From Plantago major (taxonomy: Eukaryota; Streptophyta; Magnoliopsida; Lamiales; Plantaginaceae), in the NCBI GenBank assembly GCA_026545765.1, contig CM048842.1:40495431-40559430 (forward strand): a stretch of 64,000 bases of DNA. Direction: 5' to 3'. The position numbers and the translations under genes were made by a program. The notes under the pieces were generated by a model. The model searched no databases and had not been told where the DNA came from. It saw only the letters and a program-made list of their open reading frames with translations. Shown one piece after another: positions 1 to 10,543 of this stretch (position 1 is the first letter of the stretch; every line of letters starts with the position of its first letter).

Positions 1-132
1 CACAAGAATAGCAAAAACATTTCTTCAACTTCTCTGTAAATCTCTGTCCCTCAATTAGTTTTTCTTCAAAGAATCACTAATCTTTCACCCTAATCTCTTT
101 CAGACTTTCGAAAACTTACACTATATAAAGAG

Positions 133-594
133 ATGGCTCCAAAACATGCTTCTACCCAGAAATCCCAATCTACTACCACTGGTACTGCTGAAAAGCAAGC
201 ACCAGAGTTGGTAGTTGTAAACAATCGGTTGGTAGGAGACTTTAATCCTGATCATTGGACTTCAAATCACAGGATGATTTGGGGTGGTGCCATGATTGAG
301 GAATACCTCACGGCTGCAATTGAAAACCAAGCCGATAGGAAGCTAATTCTTGACATGCTTGAAAAGGCACAAATAAAGGGTTTCCTATCTGCTACTCCCA
401 GTAGAGTTTCTTCACTGGATGTGTTAGAATTCTACAACAACTCCAGGATTATTTCCTGTATTTCTGAAGGCACTGAAACAGTGTCTATGAAATCAGAGGT
501 CCAAGGAAAGGAAATTTTTTATTCCACTGCCTTGATGCCTATTTTAGGCCATATAGAGATTTGTTTAACTTACAAACCATTTGAGTGGCATTAG
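133..594 (+). CDS. Hypothetical transposon-associated protein fragment
   Basis: This is an open frame of 153 codons from an ATG preceded by a TATATAAAG-like stretch at about 122-129. The central part (LEFYNNSRI followed by a VQGKEIFYST stretch) resembles the 'putative plant transposon protein' (Transposase_32-like) proteins that are abundant in some eudicot genomes. In those proteins a GFL, an EFY/F-N and a V-x-GK motif occur in this order. The usual C-terminal half is missing: the frame stops at 594, right where the truncated reverse transcriptase of the neighbouring copia element begins on the other strand. It is probably a 3'-truncated transposon gene joined to the copia element by rearrangement. 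Family assignment is from memory of motif order and is weak; no host function is proposed. Confidence 0.35.
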   Translation: MAPKHASTQKSQSTTTGTAEKQAPELVVVNNRLVGDFNPDHWTSNHRMIWGGAMIEEYLTAAIENQADRKLILDMLEKAQIKGFLSATPSRVSSLDVLEFYNNSRIISCISEGTETVSMKSEVQGKEIFYSTALMPILGHIEICLTYKPFEWH

Positions 595-599
595 GGATT

Positions 600-1251
600 C
601 TCCCCCTGAACTAAAAGGCCTGGAGGAGGTACCATATATATTTTTTCATTAACTTTACCATTTAAGAAAGCATTGTGAATATCCAACTGTTCTAGGAACC
701 AGTTGTGTTTAGCTGCTATAGCAAGAAAGACTTTTACTATTGTTAACTTGGCAACTGGGCTAAAAGTTTCTGTATAATCAATGCCATATGTTTGTGTGAA
801 CCTTTAGCAACAAGTCTAGCTTTATGTCTTTCAATTTCACCTTGTGAATTTAATTTAGTTTTAAAAACATATTTGCATTTGATTGGATTTACACCAGGAG
901 GTAATGGGACAATGATCCAGGTGTTATTCTCAGCCAGGGCTTTAAGTTCAGTCCTAATGGCATTCCTCCAATGTTTGAGCTTTATTGCATCTGCATAAGA
1001 TGTTGGCTCTTGCAGATCTGACAATTGAGATGTATAAGCTCTGTGTGTTGATGATAATTTATCGTAACTGATATAGTTATGTAGTGGATAAGTTGTGCCA
1101 TGAGCACTATTACTTCTTGGTATACTATAGTGTTGAGATTGCTCATCTTTTTAGGAGATGCAATATGTCTAGTAGATCTTCTCAGTGTTTGAGTAAGATC
1201 AGGTTGAGCTTCTGTGTCAGAAGCAACATGTATAGGAGATTGATGTGTCAT
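600..1251 (-). pseudogene. Copia reverse transcriptase, N-terminal fragment
   Basis: The minus strand encodes the conserved copia RT entry: an A-x2-x-KHWRNAI stretch, an NTW motif, then KYVFKTKLN and KARLVAKG (residues about 9-75 of the frame ending at 743). After a frameshift near 805, the next conserved block continues (TFSPVAKLT and a D-I-x-NAFLNG motif) to about 600, where similarity stops before the catalytic YxDD motif. Stop codons and frame changes upstream (982-1251) show it cannot give a working enzyme. Intact plant RT/RNase H regions are far longer. Confidence 0.85.
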
Positions 1252-1420
1252 ATTATCTGTGACAGCATCATCATGTTCAATGTCATTATTCTCCTATAAT
1301 GGAGGATTAGCTGAGAGATCAATAGGGGTTGTGTCATGCACAAAAGAGGAATCAGTGGGAGGGCTTACCTGTTGTGCAGGTGTAGAGATTCTTATATCAT
1401 CAGTGTTTATGAAACTTGGA

Positions 1421-2476
1421 CTAAAGGTGATATTGGTTTCTTAATTTATTATCAGTGATCTGTTCTTTGAATGGAAAAACATCTTCTACAAAGAAAACAT
1501 CTCTTGAACAAAAAAATTGTTTTGTTTCCAGATCATAACATCTATACCCCTTAATGTGAGGTGGATATCCAAGGAAAATAGATCTTCTAGACCTTGAATC
1601 AAACTTGGATCTCTGTACAGGTAAACTGGATGCATAACATAGGAATCCAAATACTTTAAGGTGCTTGTATTCTGGTAATTTATTGTGTAAGACCTCATAT
1701 GGTGTTTTATCATTTAGAGATGTGCTTGGGAGCCAATTAATGATATAAACAGCTGTTAAAATAGATTCTCCCCAGAATTCAAGAGGTAAATTGGCCTGAA
1801 ACATCAAGACTCTAGCCACATTTAAAATGTGTTGATGTTTCTCAAATACTGAATTCTGTTGAGGTGTATAAGGACAGGTTAATTGGTGAATAATACCTTT
1901 TTCATGTAAGTAATTTGTCATTTTAAACTCAGTTCCATTATCTGATCTGATGATTTTAATTTTTGTTTGAAATTGATTTTCTATCAGATTGATAAAATCT
2001 CTTATTACTATTTCTGTGTCTGATTTTTGTTTAAGAAGATGAACATATGTTGTTCTATTGTAGTCATCCACTATAGTTAGAAAATAGCTGTGACCTTGCA
2101 ATGTTTTGACTGAATATGGTCCCCATAAATCACAATGAATCAACTCAAAAGCAGATGTAGACTTTATATAACTGGGAGAAAAAGTACTCCTTTTTTGTTT
2201 TGCTTGATAGCAAACATTACAATGATCAAGTACAGAAGTCTTAACATCTGAGGAAAGCTTGGATAAAATACTTAATCTACTGATAGAAGGGTGTCCCAAT
2301 CTAAAGTGCCACAGATGGCTTGAGACTGTAGCTAATCTACTATCTTTATTAATGGCATATGCCTTCTTGGAATCACAAACATCTTCAAACTTCAAGTGAT
2401 ATAGTCCTCTCTGATTCTCAATCTTCCCAATCCTGCTCAAGGATTTGCTCCAAGGTATAGGTTCATGTGTGATCAA
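1421..2476 (-). pseudogene. Copia GAG-pre-integrase and integrase core
   Basis: A 351-codon minus-strand frame. Residues about 55-65 carry the pre-integrase LWHFRLGHPS motif. A CNVCYQAKQ zinc-binding tail follows, and then the integrase core with HCDLWGP (first Asp), SDNGTEF (second Asp) and a PQQN-S-V-F-E block (Glu). The D,D,E triad is present. The usual copia NG-VVERKH sequence has become NSVFEKHQH, so the region has drifted. The reading frame closes at 1421, short of the usual link to reverse transcriptase. It belongs to the element spanning 597-5959. Confidence 0.88.
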
Positions 2477-2493
2477 GCAACCATTCTTAGATA

Positions 2494-2763
2494 TTATAAC
2501 AGACAGATCATTATCTTTAACAATCTTATATATAAGATCAGGTTTATTTTAAATGTGGGAACACATAGAACATGGTGCAACACCATATCTTTATTAATCA
2601 TAATAGATCCTATATGTGTTATAGGAATATATAAGTCATTTGGTAACTGAACAGTAGAATTAATGTTTTCAACATTGTGAGTATAGTATCTTGGTGAGCA
2701 AACAATATGATGAGTGGCACCTGAATCTAAGATCCATGGTTCTGTATAAGTGTAAAGTGACAT
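2494..2763 (-). pseudogene. Copia aspartic protease fragment
   Basis: The minus-strand frame shows the retroviral-type aspartic protease motif WILDSGATHH at residues about 10-19, followed by the LHHVLCVP block typical of the region before the copia pre-integrase domain. A frame change after VPTFKINL separates it from the downstream pre-integrase region. The link to gag is broken by the solo LTR at 2871-4860 and by a 2-bp change in a TA-rich stretch near 2845, so no polyprotein can be made. Confidence 0.8.
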
Positions 2764-2870
2764 ACCTAGAGTGCTTGAAGAAGCATTAGGAGATGGAGTA
2801 GTGCTTGCAGATGGAGCTGACTTTGCATCTTTCTTATCATTATATATTGTTGCTCAGAAATTGTTGCATC

Positions 2871-3668
2871 TGTCATGCCCCAAAACCAAATCACTTTGGC
2901 GTGACCGGCCGTCTATCGTGAGATGGGCTCATGCCAAGACGAAGCCTACCTTAACCTCGAAATAACAATACAACTCAACGGTGGGACAATCAGAGCAACT
3001 AAATCCCATACAAAGTAATTATACAATTTACAAATCTCCATACATAGCAACAGTTCCGGTAGTACACTTCATCTGCTACACTATAAACCTCAGAGCGCAA
3101 CTACTAAAAAGTCTTCACAAAATCCATCATCTAACTACCGTCTCAACTCCAATGTACCATTAATCAATGCCACTTCACTAAACATCTTAAGGGGGTTGTA
3201 AGGGTGAGCTCCTGGCACTTTTACCTGGATCAAGTACATATAAAAAGTATAAATACATATACACTCCATTTTATATCAAACATTAGTCGAAAATCATTTG
3301 CATGGAACACATGTCACAATAATTGCAATTCACACTTTTAGCTCGAATCAAATATACACTATGGCCACACAAACCGTGGTGGCACACAGGTCGGCTTTCA
3401 CATAACATATTCCCGAACATAATAGGGGTCACACACATAACACTTGGAGTACTACAAAGCACGAAAATCCCTCGAAAGGGTCACACACTTCATAGGCATA
3501 TCGATGAGCTTAAACGTACACATAATCCATGCTTTATCAAATCACTTTCACAAATCGCATACACAAGGAAAACATTTTGGGATACACATACTTGATCCTT
3601 TTTCGAATAGACTATTATATCAAGTCCCATATCTTGATATAATAACCATAAGTTCTTTGTCAAACATT

Positions 3669-3753
<85 letters not shown>

Positions 3754-4860
3754 GATAATACGAAAAATAAAGCAAAAGTGTCGAGAAATCCCCCTTACGT
3801 CATGGTCGATACGAATGCAAGCTTAACATATCCAACCACGAAAGCTCCTACCCGCAACTCGAATTCTCCAAAGTCACATAGAGCCTTAAATCCTCCAATG
3901 GCACCACTTGCTAATTAACTCCAAAAAGCCTCTACTCCGGTTTCAATAGGTTAAAAAGGGGAAACTGGGTCATAAGGGTAAAACGGTAATTTCTCTAGTT
4001 AGGAAAAGTAGGTTTAAATGGTGGAAGGGCACAAATATAATTCTGCAATGTCTAGGGGTACAATGGTAAATTTAAACGGGTCATAAAGGCTAATAAAAAT
4101 ATTTGGTCGTGTGAGAGTTCGAACCTACAACCTCTGGGTTAACAACGAATAAAATGACCAACTAGGCTAGGCATATAGTTGTTAACAAACCGCAGACAAC
4201 AAACTATAAACCTGTGATGGCAACGTCTGTAGATAGGTGCGAGTTCAGGGGCAAAATAGGTAATGTACAGATCTGGGGCAAAACTGAAATAAGCTGAATA
4301 TGGTCTATTACACGTGAGGTCCCTGGAAACATCAAATTCTCAAAAGGAAGGGTTTTAATTTTTCAAAAACCTCAACTTAGTCCATGCAGCAATCCAAACG
4401 TCACAAACTCCAACAAAACTCCTCCAACTCCGAGCAAAGGTAACATCATACAATTCTCATCAACTTCCTCCGTCCAAAACGGTCCAGAAACAATCCAAAA
4501 TAACACAAATCGATCTAAGGATTTTGCGGGTCCGACTCCCCTATTTCTAAATCGATTCCGGCCTGCGGGACGAGATCAGGGGAGAAGAAGGAGAAGAGAG
4601 AAGAAAGAAAACATGGTGAAGATGTAGAAGAGAAGACCGCAGAAGGACAAAGGGGAAGAATAAAGAAGTAATCAAAATAAATAAAAACCTAGTGGGCTTT
4701 CAAACAAACTGAACTTGGCTTTCCAATAATTGGGCTTACGAAGCTGACCCACTTCAAATAAGATTCATAGAATCACGTAAATAAACTCAAGTCCAAAAAA
4801 TTATCGTCTCCAAATTAATTTCAAATGGACAGTCCTAAAAATAAATTCCGAAATTTTACA
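2871..4860. mobile_element. Solo LTR (gypsy-like), 1,990 bp, perfect TSD
   Basis: The segment begins TGTCATGCCCC and ends AAATTTTACA, so it has the TG..CA ends of an LTR. It is flanked by the identical 5-bp sequence GCATC at 2866-2870 and 4861-4865, the target-site duplication of an LTR-element insertion. No internal region or second LTR is present, so it is a solo LTR left by LTR-LTR recombination. It interrupts the copia element between gag and protease. A related 5' fragment lies at 53389-54080 and a related 3' end at about 13820-14249. The superfamily (Ty3/gypsy) is inferred from LTR length and general look only. Confidence 0.9.
3671..3751. repeat. (TA)n microsatellite
   Basis: About 40 uninterrupted TA dinucleotides inside the solo LTR. 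Likely to be length-polymorphic and prone to assembly error. Confidence 0.98.
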
Positions 4861-4865
4861 GCATC

Positions 4866-5959
4866 TGCTTAGTGAGGAGTGCATTTAGTGGGTTGTGCTG
4901 CACGTCATTAGCACCATAGCCATTGTTGTACTGGTTTTGAGCCTGATAGGGGTAGCCTCTTCCTCCACTGGTTCTACCACCTCTATAGCCTCCTCTACCT
5001 CTTCTGGCAGCAAACCTAGCATGAAAGCCTCCTCTATTGGGAACATGCATGTCAGTAGCTTGCTTTTTGTTGCTGCTCTCAGGGTACCCATTGATTTGAA
5101 AACAATTCTCAAGGCTATGATTAATTATTCTGCAAAGAGTACAATACATTTTCTCTTTTTTCTTGTTATCACTCACACTTAAAGTTGTGTGCTCATGAAT
5201 CATAGCTTGATTGGTACACCTGGTTTGCTTTTGCTTCTCTTCTTTCAACATAATAGAGTAAGCTTTGTCAACTGATGGGAGAGGATCCATCAGTATGATA
5301 CTTCCTCTCATGAACTCATATGAGTCATTCAAGCACATTAAGAACTTGTAGACCTTTCTAGTTTCTTGCAGCTCTAAAAATTTCTTTGTGCTTTTACACT
5401 CACAGCTATTACAACTTGAGCACAGTGGGAGGGCTTGATAGTTGTTTATTTCTTGCCAGATCCCAGTGAGCCTAGTGTAGTAGTCTGTGACAGTTATGGT
5501 GCCTTGAGTCACAGAACTGAGCTCTTGCTCAAGTTGAAAAGTTCTCACTTCATTGGGCTCTGAGTATCTTATTTTTAAGATCTCCCAAGCTTCTCTTGCA
5601 GTTTCTGGAAAGAGTATAGTGCTCTTTAACTCATGAGCAACAGAGTTCATCATCCAGGATATAATAAGGGTGTTACATTTCACCCAAGCCCTTAGATTAG
5701 GATCATCTAGGCCAGGTTGCTCTAGTGTCCCATCTATGAAACCTTTCTTGTTTTTCAAAGTGAGCTGAATGAGAAAAGGTCTATTCCATGTGTGATAATT
5801 AGTGTTATCAAGAACAGGAGTCACTGCACCAGTTGTGGTGGTATCATTGTGATGCAGATACAAGTGATTGTGTGGGTTATCATAGTCACGAATGCTACCA
5901 ACAGTGGTGGTAGATTCCTACTCTTTCCCAGCATTAACATTGTTTGTATCATCAACCAT
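4866..5959 (-). pseudogene. Copia gag fragment
   Basis: On the minus strand an ATG at 5959 opens a gag frame with a TAG at codon 14 (5920-5918). The rest stays open from about 5863. It shows the copia-type gag (UBN2-like) features: NTNYHTWNRPF near the start, DPNLRAWVKCNTLIISWM, then REAWEILKIRY and YYTRLTGIWQEI. A zinc-knuckle-like C-x2-C-x4-NH-x4-C and a GYP motif follow, then an Arg/Gly-rich basic tail. The knuckle has NH in place of the usual GH. The frame is cut by the solo LTR insertion at 4860/4866. Confidence 0.85.
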
Positions 5960-7431
5960 TGAAGAGGACTGTGTTACAGAGAAAGGAAAAGAAGAGCTTT
6001 AAAGTAAAAAATGGAAAATTAAGCTAAGGCAGAATCAGAAAGCTCAGGTTAAAGAATGCCATATTAAAACTCATAAACATTTCCAGAAAAGTGTTGCTTT
6101 GTATATTGAATTTGCACAAAAACTGGATACAAATGAAGAACCCTAACTAACCAATTTATAGGAGAAAATTCACTCTACTCTAAAGCTGTGATTCACAATT
6201 GACAACTCTCATAGGAGCGTCCTAGTACTAGGGTAAAAATCCCACAGCCAATCACCTTCAATAAGCCAAGAAACACGAGTATTGATCGTCTGAGCTATTC
6301 CACCATTTCTGCATAATCAGGTACTATTCTTGGCTTCATGTTGCAGGTGCACCTGCACCAAACCGATTTGTATTGTCTGTTGTTGGGGCTTGATCTGTTG
6401 TGGTAACTCGTTGTGTGTCAACGACTTAGGACGTGTTGAGTTCGTCCAACTGCCGCACTTCAATTCTGTTATTCCCTGCTCCAATTCGTCTTCTTCATTT
6501 CTTCTGTGAGATCGATTCTTTCCACAATCTTAAATAAACTTGGCGATATCTACCACTGTCGAGTCATTCGTGTTGTTCATCCGTGCTGGTGGTGATTTAT
6601 AGTGGTCTGGTTTGTTTGGAAAGGGAAAGTACACTCATTGGTATTTGCAAAGAAATTACATTGGTTTTTTAAGGCACGTAGAGAAATATAAGGTGAACAA
6701 CGAGTTAAATAAGATATGCTTATTAATTTGTATGATTGGATTACTTTTCTTTTTCTCATTTCTAATCAGTATTGCTCAAATTGTGTCTTTTCAAGTTGGA
6801 CGGCTGAGTTCGTTTCTAGAGATTTGGATGGCTGTGATAGTTTGGTTGTTATGCGACAGTTATGCCGTTAAAAGGAAAAACAGAGCATTGTCGTCAGTCG
6901 ATCAATTGGAAGCATTTATTTTTCTTCTGTAGAAATTGATCTCATTCTCTGAACAACAATGGTGATATGCTTAGCCCTCTGTCAATTCCATAAAGCAAAC
7001 ACTCTTTCTTCTGTAATTCTATACGATTGAAGTTAGGGTTCGTGATTAGAATTTAGGTAAAAATCTGAAAATATTGTTGATTGATTTCACCGGAAAAGCT
7101 TGTAATCTGTACGCTTTGTTTGCAATAAGAATCTTACTTGTTTTCCGTGGATATAGGCTAGTATAGCCGAACCACGTAATTGTCAGTGTTCTTCAGTATT
7201 CACTTTTGTGACACTCTCTCTGTGAATTGCAAGTTAGTTCGATTTCATTGTAGAAGACGAAGTAGTGAGTTGATTACTCAACAAGTACTGTTACGACTGA
7301 TTTGGCCGAGTAATGTCCACGGGCCCTTTTTAGGGGTTATCCCAACAACGTTTTTCACATCCACAAGACCTTAATTATATAATTGAATTGCATTTAACAT
7401 GGTCAACCGAAACTTTGAGTTAAAGAGAGTT
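5960..7431. other. Non-coding region 5' of copia gag
   Basis: No credible gene. On the minus strand this is where the leader and 5' LTR of the copia element should lie, but I could not find clean LTR ends. The stretch 7130-7190 has a short hairpin-like motif (CCGTGGATATAGGC and GCCGAACCACG) similar to one inside the LTRs at 8633-10543, so part of it may be an LTR remnant in plus orientation. This identification is weak. Confidence 0.35.
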
Positions 7432-7848
7432 TCAATAAGTCGGAACTGGCATTTTTAGCGGAAGATGAGGAAAGGGAGTTTCAAAATTGAGTAGAAGAAC
7501 CACTTGTCTAACTGAGGGTCGAGAATTGCTAACCGGGTGGGCGCACCAGAGACCTACAAGCATCAACTGCTCCATTTCTTGCAAGTTGAAGCAAGTATCA
7601 AGTAGAGGATCAGCCGCCTCAAGAAGCCTCCCTGTCTCGTATAGATGCCATACCCACTCGACCAAGTTTACTTGGCGTTCTTCGGCTTTGAGATCTATCG
7701 ATCTTCGTCCAGTAGCTATTTCTAGTGCTACCACGCCAAAACTGAACACATCGGTCTGCTTGGTGATCATGCACTCGGGTGCTATGTGTAAGAACGTAAG
7801 GACCTGGGACTTGTACTCCTGTACTGATACACTATTATTAATACCAAT

Positions 7849-8572
7849 GTTGGTAAAACAGTTGATGTAACAGTGACTGACGAACAACAAAAACAGTCAT
7901 AAATGCACAACAAAATAAAACACTTAAGCATGCAAAATAATTTCTAGCAGGTATATGAATATACCCACCGAGCCATAGGAAAAATATCCACTATTTGAAA
8001 GAGGATTTACAAAAACTAAATTTAAGAATTTTCTATGAGAAAAGTTTAAACTACAAAGCTAATCAGAACATCAAACTATTCCAAAGTGACTAATCTAGAC
8101 ACAGCTAGATAACCGAGATCACTATCCCGATCCAATAGTAACTTCAAAGACTAGCAAAAGAAAGTGAAGATTCAACTAAGACTATTATGCGAAATAATGA
8201 CTTCACTTGTTAATCTTCACACTGTACTTGATCTGGTATATATAGAGACTTCGACCAGCTCTAAGTATCAAGTACGAAATTATCTTGTTAACTTGTTGCT
8301 TATCCTTATCTTCAAGAGTCCATAGTATCTTTTCTTCCAAGAGTCTGTTGTATCTTGTCTTCCAAGAGTCCATCGTATCTTGTCTTCTAAGATTCCATGA
8401 TTTGGTGACTTCCTTGCTTTCCTTTAGGATACATACGTTGAATCATGTCACAGACAAAGAACTAAAACCAGTGGAACTAGGTTAATGTTAGTGAAGAAGG
8501 CAATTATCAATAAAGTCCGGCAAAGTGCATGAATACTGTTGCACTGTTGGTGCAACAGTTGATCAAACAACA
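7849..8572 (-). mobile_element. Candidate copia-type solo LTR in the kinase pseudogene
   Basis: The 724-bp segment starts TGTTG and ends CAACA, the inverted ends typical of copia LTRs. Read on the minus strand, it is followed by TTGGTATTAATAA at 7848-7836, which resembles a decayed initiator-Met-tRNA primer site (usual start TGGTATCAGAGC). About 45-60 bp of further non-kinase sequence then leads into APEC. The right part contains GTTGCACTGTTGGTGCAAC, an imperfect palindrome. Part of the segment (from 8168) is duplicated at 10544. No clear target duplication was found, so the element type is tentative. Confidence 0.5.
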
Positions 8573-8632
8573 TGCACTTTCACCATGTAACCCATGGTAC
8601 CTGCCAAAACTGTTGTTTGAGATCCCTTCCGG
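8168..8632. repeat. Duplicated block, copy A
   Basis: This block recurs at 10544-11722 (copy B). It consists of the right part of the copia-type LTR plus about 50 bp of lectin-kinase coding sequence ending at the [13 protein letters not shown] codons. Copy A is interrupted by nothing; copy B contains an extra hAT-like insertion and a small deletion. The two copies flank the LTR retrotransposon at 8633-10543 on either side. Confidence 0.9.
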
Positions 8633-9210
8633 TGAGAGTTTTAACTCAACAATGATATGGATCGTTGAAAGACTCAGATTAAATATCGAAATCTCAACGG
8701 TGATGATCAAATCCAGAATATGGAAAGCTGGAGAATTAGTTAGGCATTTAACTAATTCAGTTTCCTGATTCTAGAAGGAATTCTAGGTGGTTTCCTTATA
8801 CAAGAAGGTTACCTTAATTATTTTTCTTGTGCTAAAAAGATTAGTAATTAGTTTTCTTGTTCTAGTAGGATTTGTTAGTTGAGTTCTCTATATATAGTCA
8901 AGGGGGCTTGTTTGTTTCATAGATCAGATCTGACTAGAATATCAACAATAGAAGATTGATAGGAAGTTAGGGATCATATTTCGAAGAATAGCATATTAGG
9001 TTGGTATTATCTTTTATGTGGGATTATTCTTGTCACGTCGTGTGGTTGTAACCTAAGTATCAATAAAGATTGTTGGTTGATCTCCGTGGACATAGGCATT
9101 GCCGAACCATGTTAAATCTTGTGTCTCTGGCTTTCTGGTTTTGGTTCATTGTTTGTTCGATTATTGTTTTCTGTCATTGTTGCATTATTCCTCATTATTT
9201 GAACTTAACA
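8633..9210 (+). repeat. 5' LTR (578 bp)
   Basis: Left LTR of the short element. It contains a TATATATAG stretch at about 8890-8898 that could be the TATA box, and a downstream hairpin-like motif (CCGTGGACATAGGC, GCCGAACCATG). Confidence 0.88.
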
Positions 9211-9253
9211 ATTGGCGCCATCTGTGGGAAAGTGGAAGGAAGTAATTGTATCA

Positions 9254-9634
9254 ATGACGTCTACAAGGTTTGAGATTGAGAAACATGCCAAAGGAATATC
9301 GTCGAAACTAGAGACAATTTGCAAGGTGAAAAGCTTAGATCCGTCTTCTATGGTGGATTCAAACTCAACCGAAGTCAAGAGAAGACCATCGGAAGTTGGG
9401 AATGAGTTTCCTTATGGTTTGGGATCGGATAGGAGTTTATTTGGGTCTAAAGGGTGCAAGAATCACGCAAAACAGACCGAAACTATGTCCAGAATCGCGA
9501 GGAGGGGCGCAGGCGCGTGTGCAGCATGCTCAAAGAGGCTGGCGCGTGTGTCTCATGCGATAGGAAGAAAAATTGCACAGCGATGGCGCGTCGGCGCTCG
9601 AAATGGCGCGTGGTTTGGTCCATTGGACTCCTGA
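9254..9634 (+). pseudogene. gag-start remnant in the short LTR element
   Basis: Starts with MTSTRFEIEK, which looks like the beginning of copia gag proteins (an M-x-x-x-[KR]-FEIEKF-type start). It then diverges into low-complexity and Arg/Ala-rich sequence encoded by a GC-rich stretch (9480-9610) unlike its surroundings. No gag core motif or zinc knuckle follows. Probably the truncated start of gag joined to unrelated captured DNA. Confidence 0.4.
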
Positions 9635-9966
9635 GATGATTTCCCAGGTGATAGTGTTTGTACCTGGTTGGTATGGTGTCCTGGAGAGCGGCGGAAAACA
9701 TCCGAAAGTGAAAAAAAAAACATCTTCTAGAAGAGGAAGATTAAGCTATTACTGAAGGTGAGGTGTTCAATAGCTGTGGGATGATATCACTAGGCATATG
9801 GATACACTGGAGAGTGGTTTGGGACAACGGTAGAGCATGAACAATGTTGATACTGATAAAGAAACCTACACAAGTTCAGGTGGAGACTTTCAGGGTTGTG
9901 TCCTAACTTCAGGGATACGTTGAGATCAGTTGATGGGATCATTGATTGAGCTAAAGGTGGAGATTG

Positions 9967-10543
9967 TGAGACTTTTAACTCAACAATGATATGGATCGTT
10001 GAAAGACTCAGATTAAATATGGAAATCTCAACGGTGATGATCAAATCCAGAATATGGAAAGCTGGAGAATTAGTTAGGCATTTAACTAATTAAGTTTCCT
10101 GATTCTAGAAGGAATTCTAGGTGGTTTCCTTATACAAGAAGGTTACCTGAATTAGTTTTCTTGTGCTAGAAGGAATAGTAATTAGTTTTCTTGTTCTTGT
10201 AGGATTTGGTAGTTGAGTTCTCTATATATAGTCAAGGGGCTCGTTTGTTTCATAGATCAGATCTGACTAGAATATCAATAATAGAAGATTGATAGGAAGT
10301 TAGGGATCATACTTCGGAGAATAGCATATTAGGTTGGTCTTATCTTTTATGTGGGATTGTTCTTGTTACGTCGTATGGCTGTAACCTAAGTATCAATAAA
10401 GATTGTTGGTTGATCTCCATGGACGTAGGCATTGCCAAACCACGTTAATTCTTGTGTCTCTGGCTTTCTGGTCTTGGTTCATTGTTTGTTCGATTATTGT
10501 TTTCTGTCATTGTTGCATTATTCCTCATTGTTTGAACTTAACA
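9967..10543 (+). repeat. 3' LTR (577 bp)
   Basis: Right LTR, nearly identical in length and sequence to the left one with scattered substitutions, so the insertion is fairly young in relative terms. Confidence 0.88.

Larger units (their letters stand above)
597..5959 (-). mobile_element. Decayed Ty1/copia retrotransposon
   Basis: Read on the minus strand, gag (5959-4866), protease (2763-2494), pre-integrase plus integrase (2476-1421) and the first part of reverse transcriptase (1251-600) come in that order. Integrase before reverse transcriptase is diagnostic of the copia superfamily. The element is dead: gag has a stop at codon 14, several frameshifts separate the domains, reverse transcriptase ends near 597 and RNase H is absent. 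A solo LTR of another family (2871-4860) sits between gag and protease. I could not define the element's own LTRs with confidence. Confidence 0.9.
8633..10543 (+). mobile_element. Short non-autonomous LTR retrotransposon
   Basis: Two near-identical direct repeats (8633-9210 and 9967-10543) begin TGAGA and end TTAACA. Directly after the left LTR lies ATTGGCGCCATCTGTGGGAA (9211-9230), a primer-binding-site-like sequence of the TGGCGCC type known from several plant LTR families. A purine-rich tract (AAAGGTGGAGA, about 9953-9963) precedes the right LTR. The internal region is only ~756 bp, with no protease, integrase or reverse transcriptase, so it must move in trans if at all. The flanks do not show a matching 5-bp target duplication (TCCGG on the left, AGATT on the right). 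Confidence 0.88.

Noticed and set aside
3444..3758. 104-codon frame ending in a long Tyr-Ile repeat
   Set aside because: Encoded by the (TA)n microsatellite inside the solo LTR.
7487..7870. 127-codon plus-strand frame
   Set aside because: Antisense to the C-terminal kinase block of the lectin receptor kinase pseudogene.
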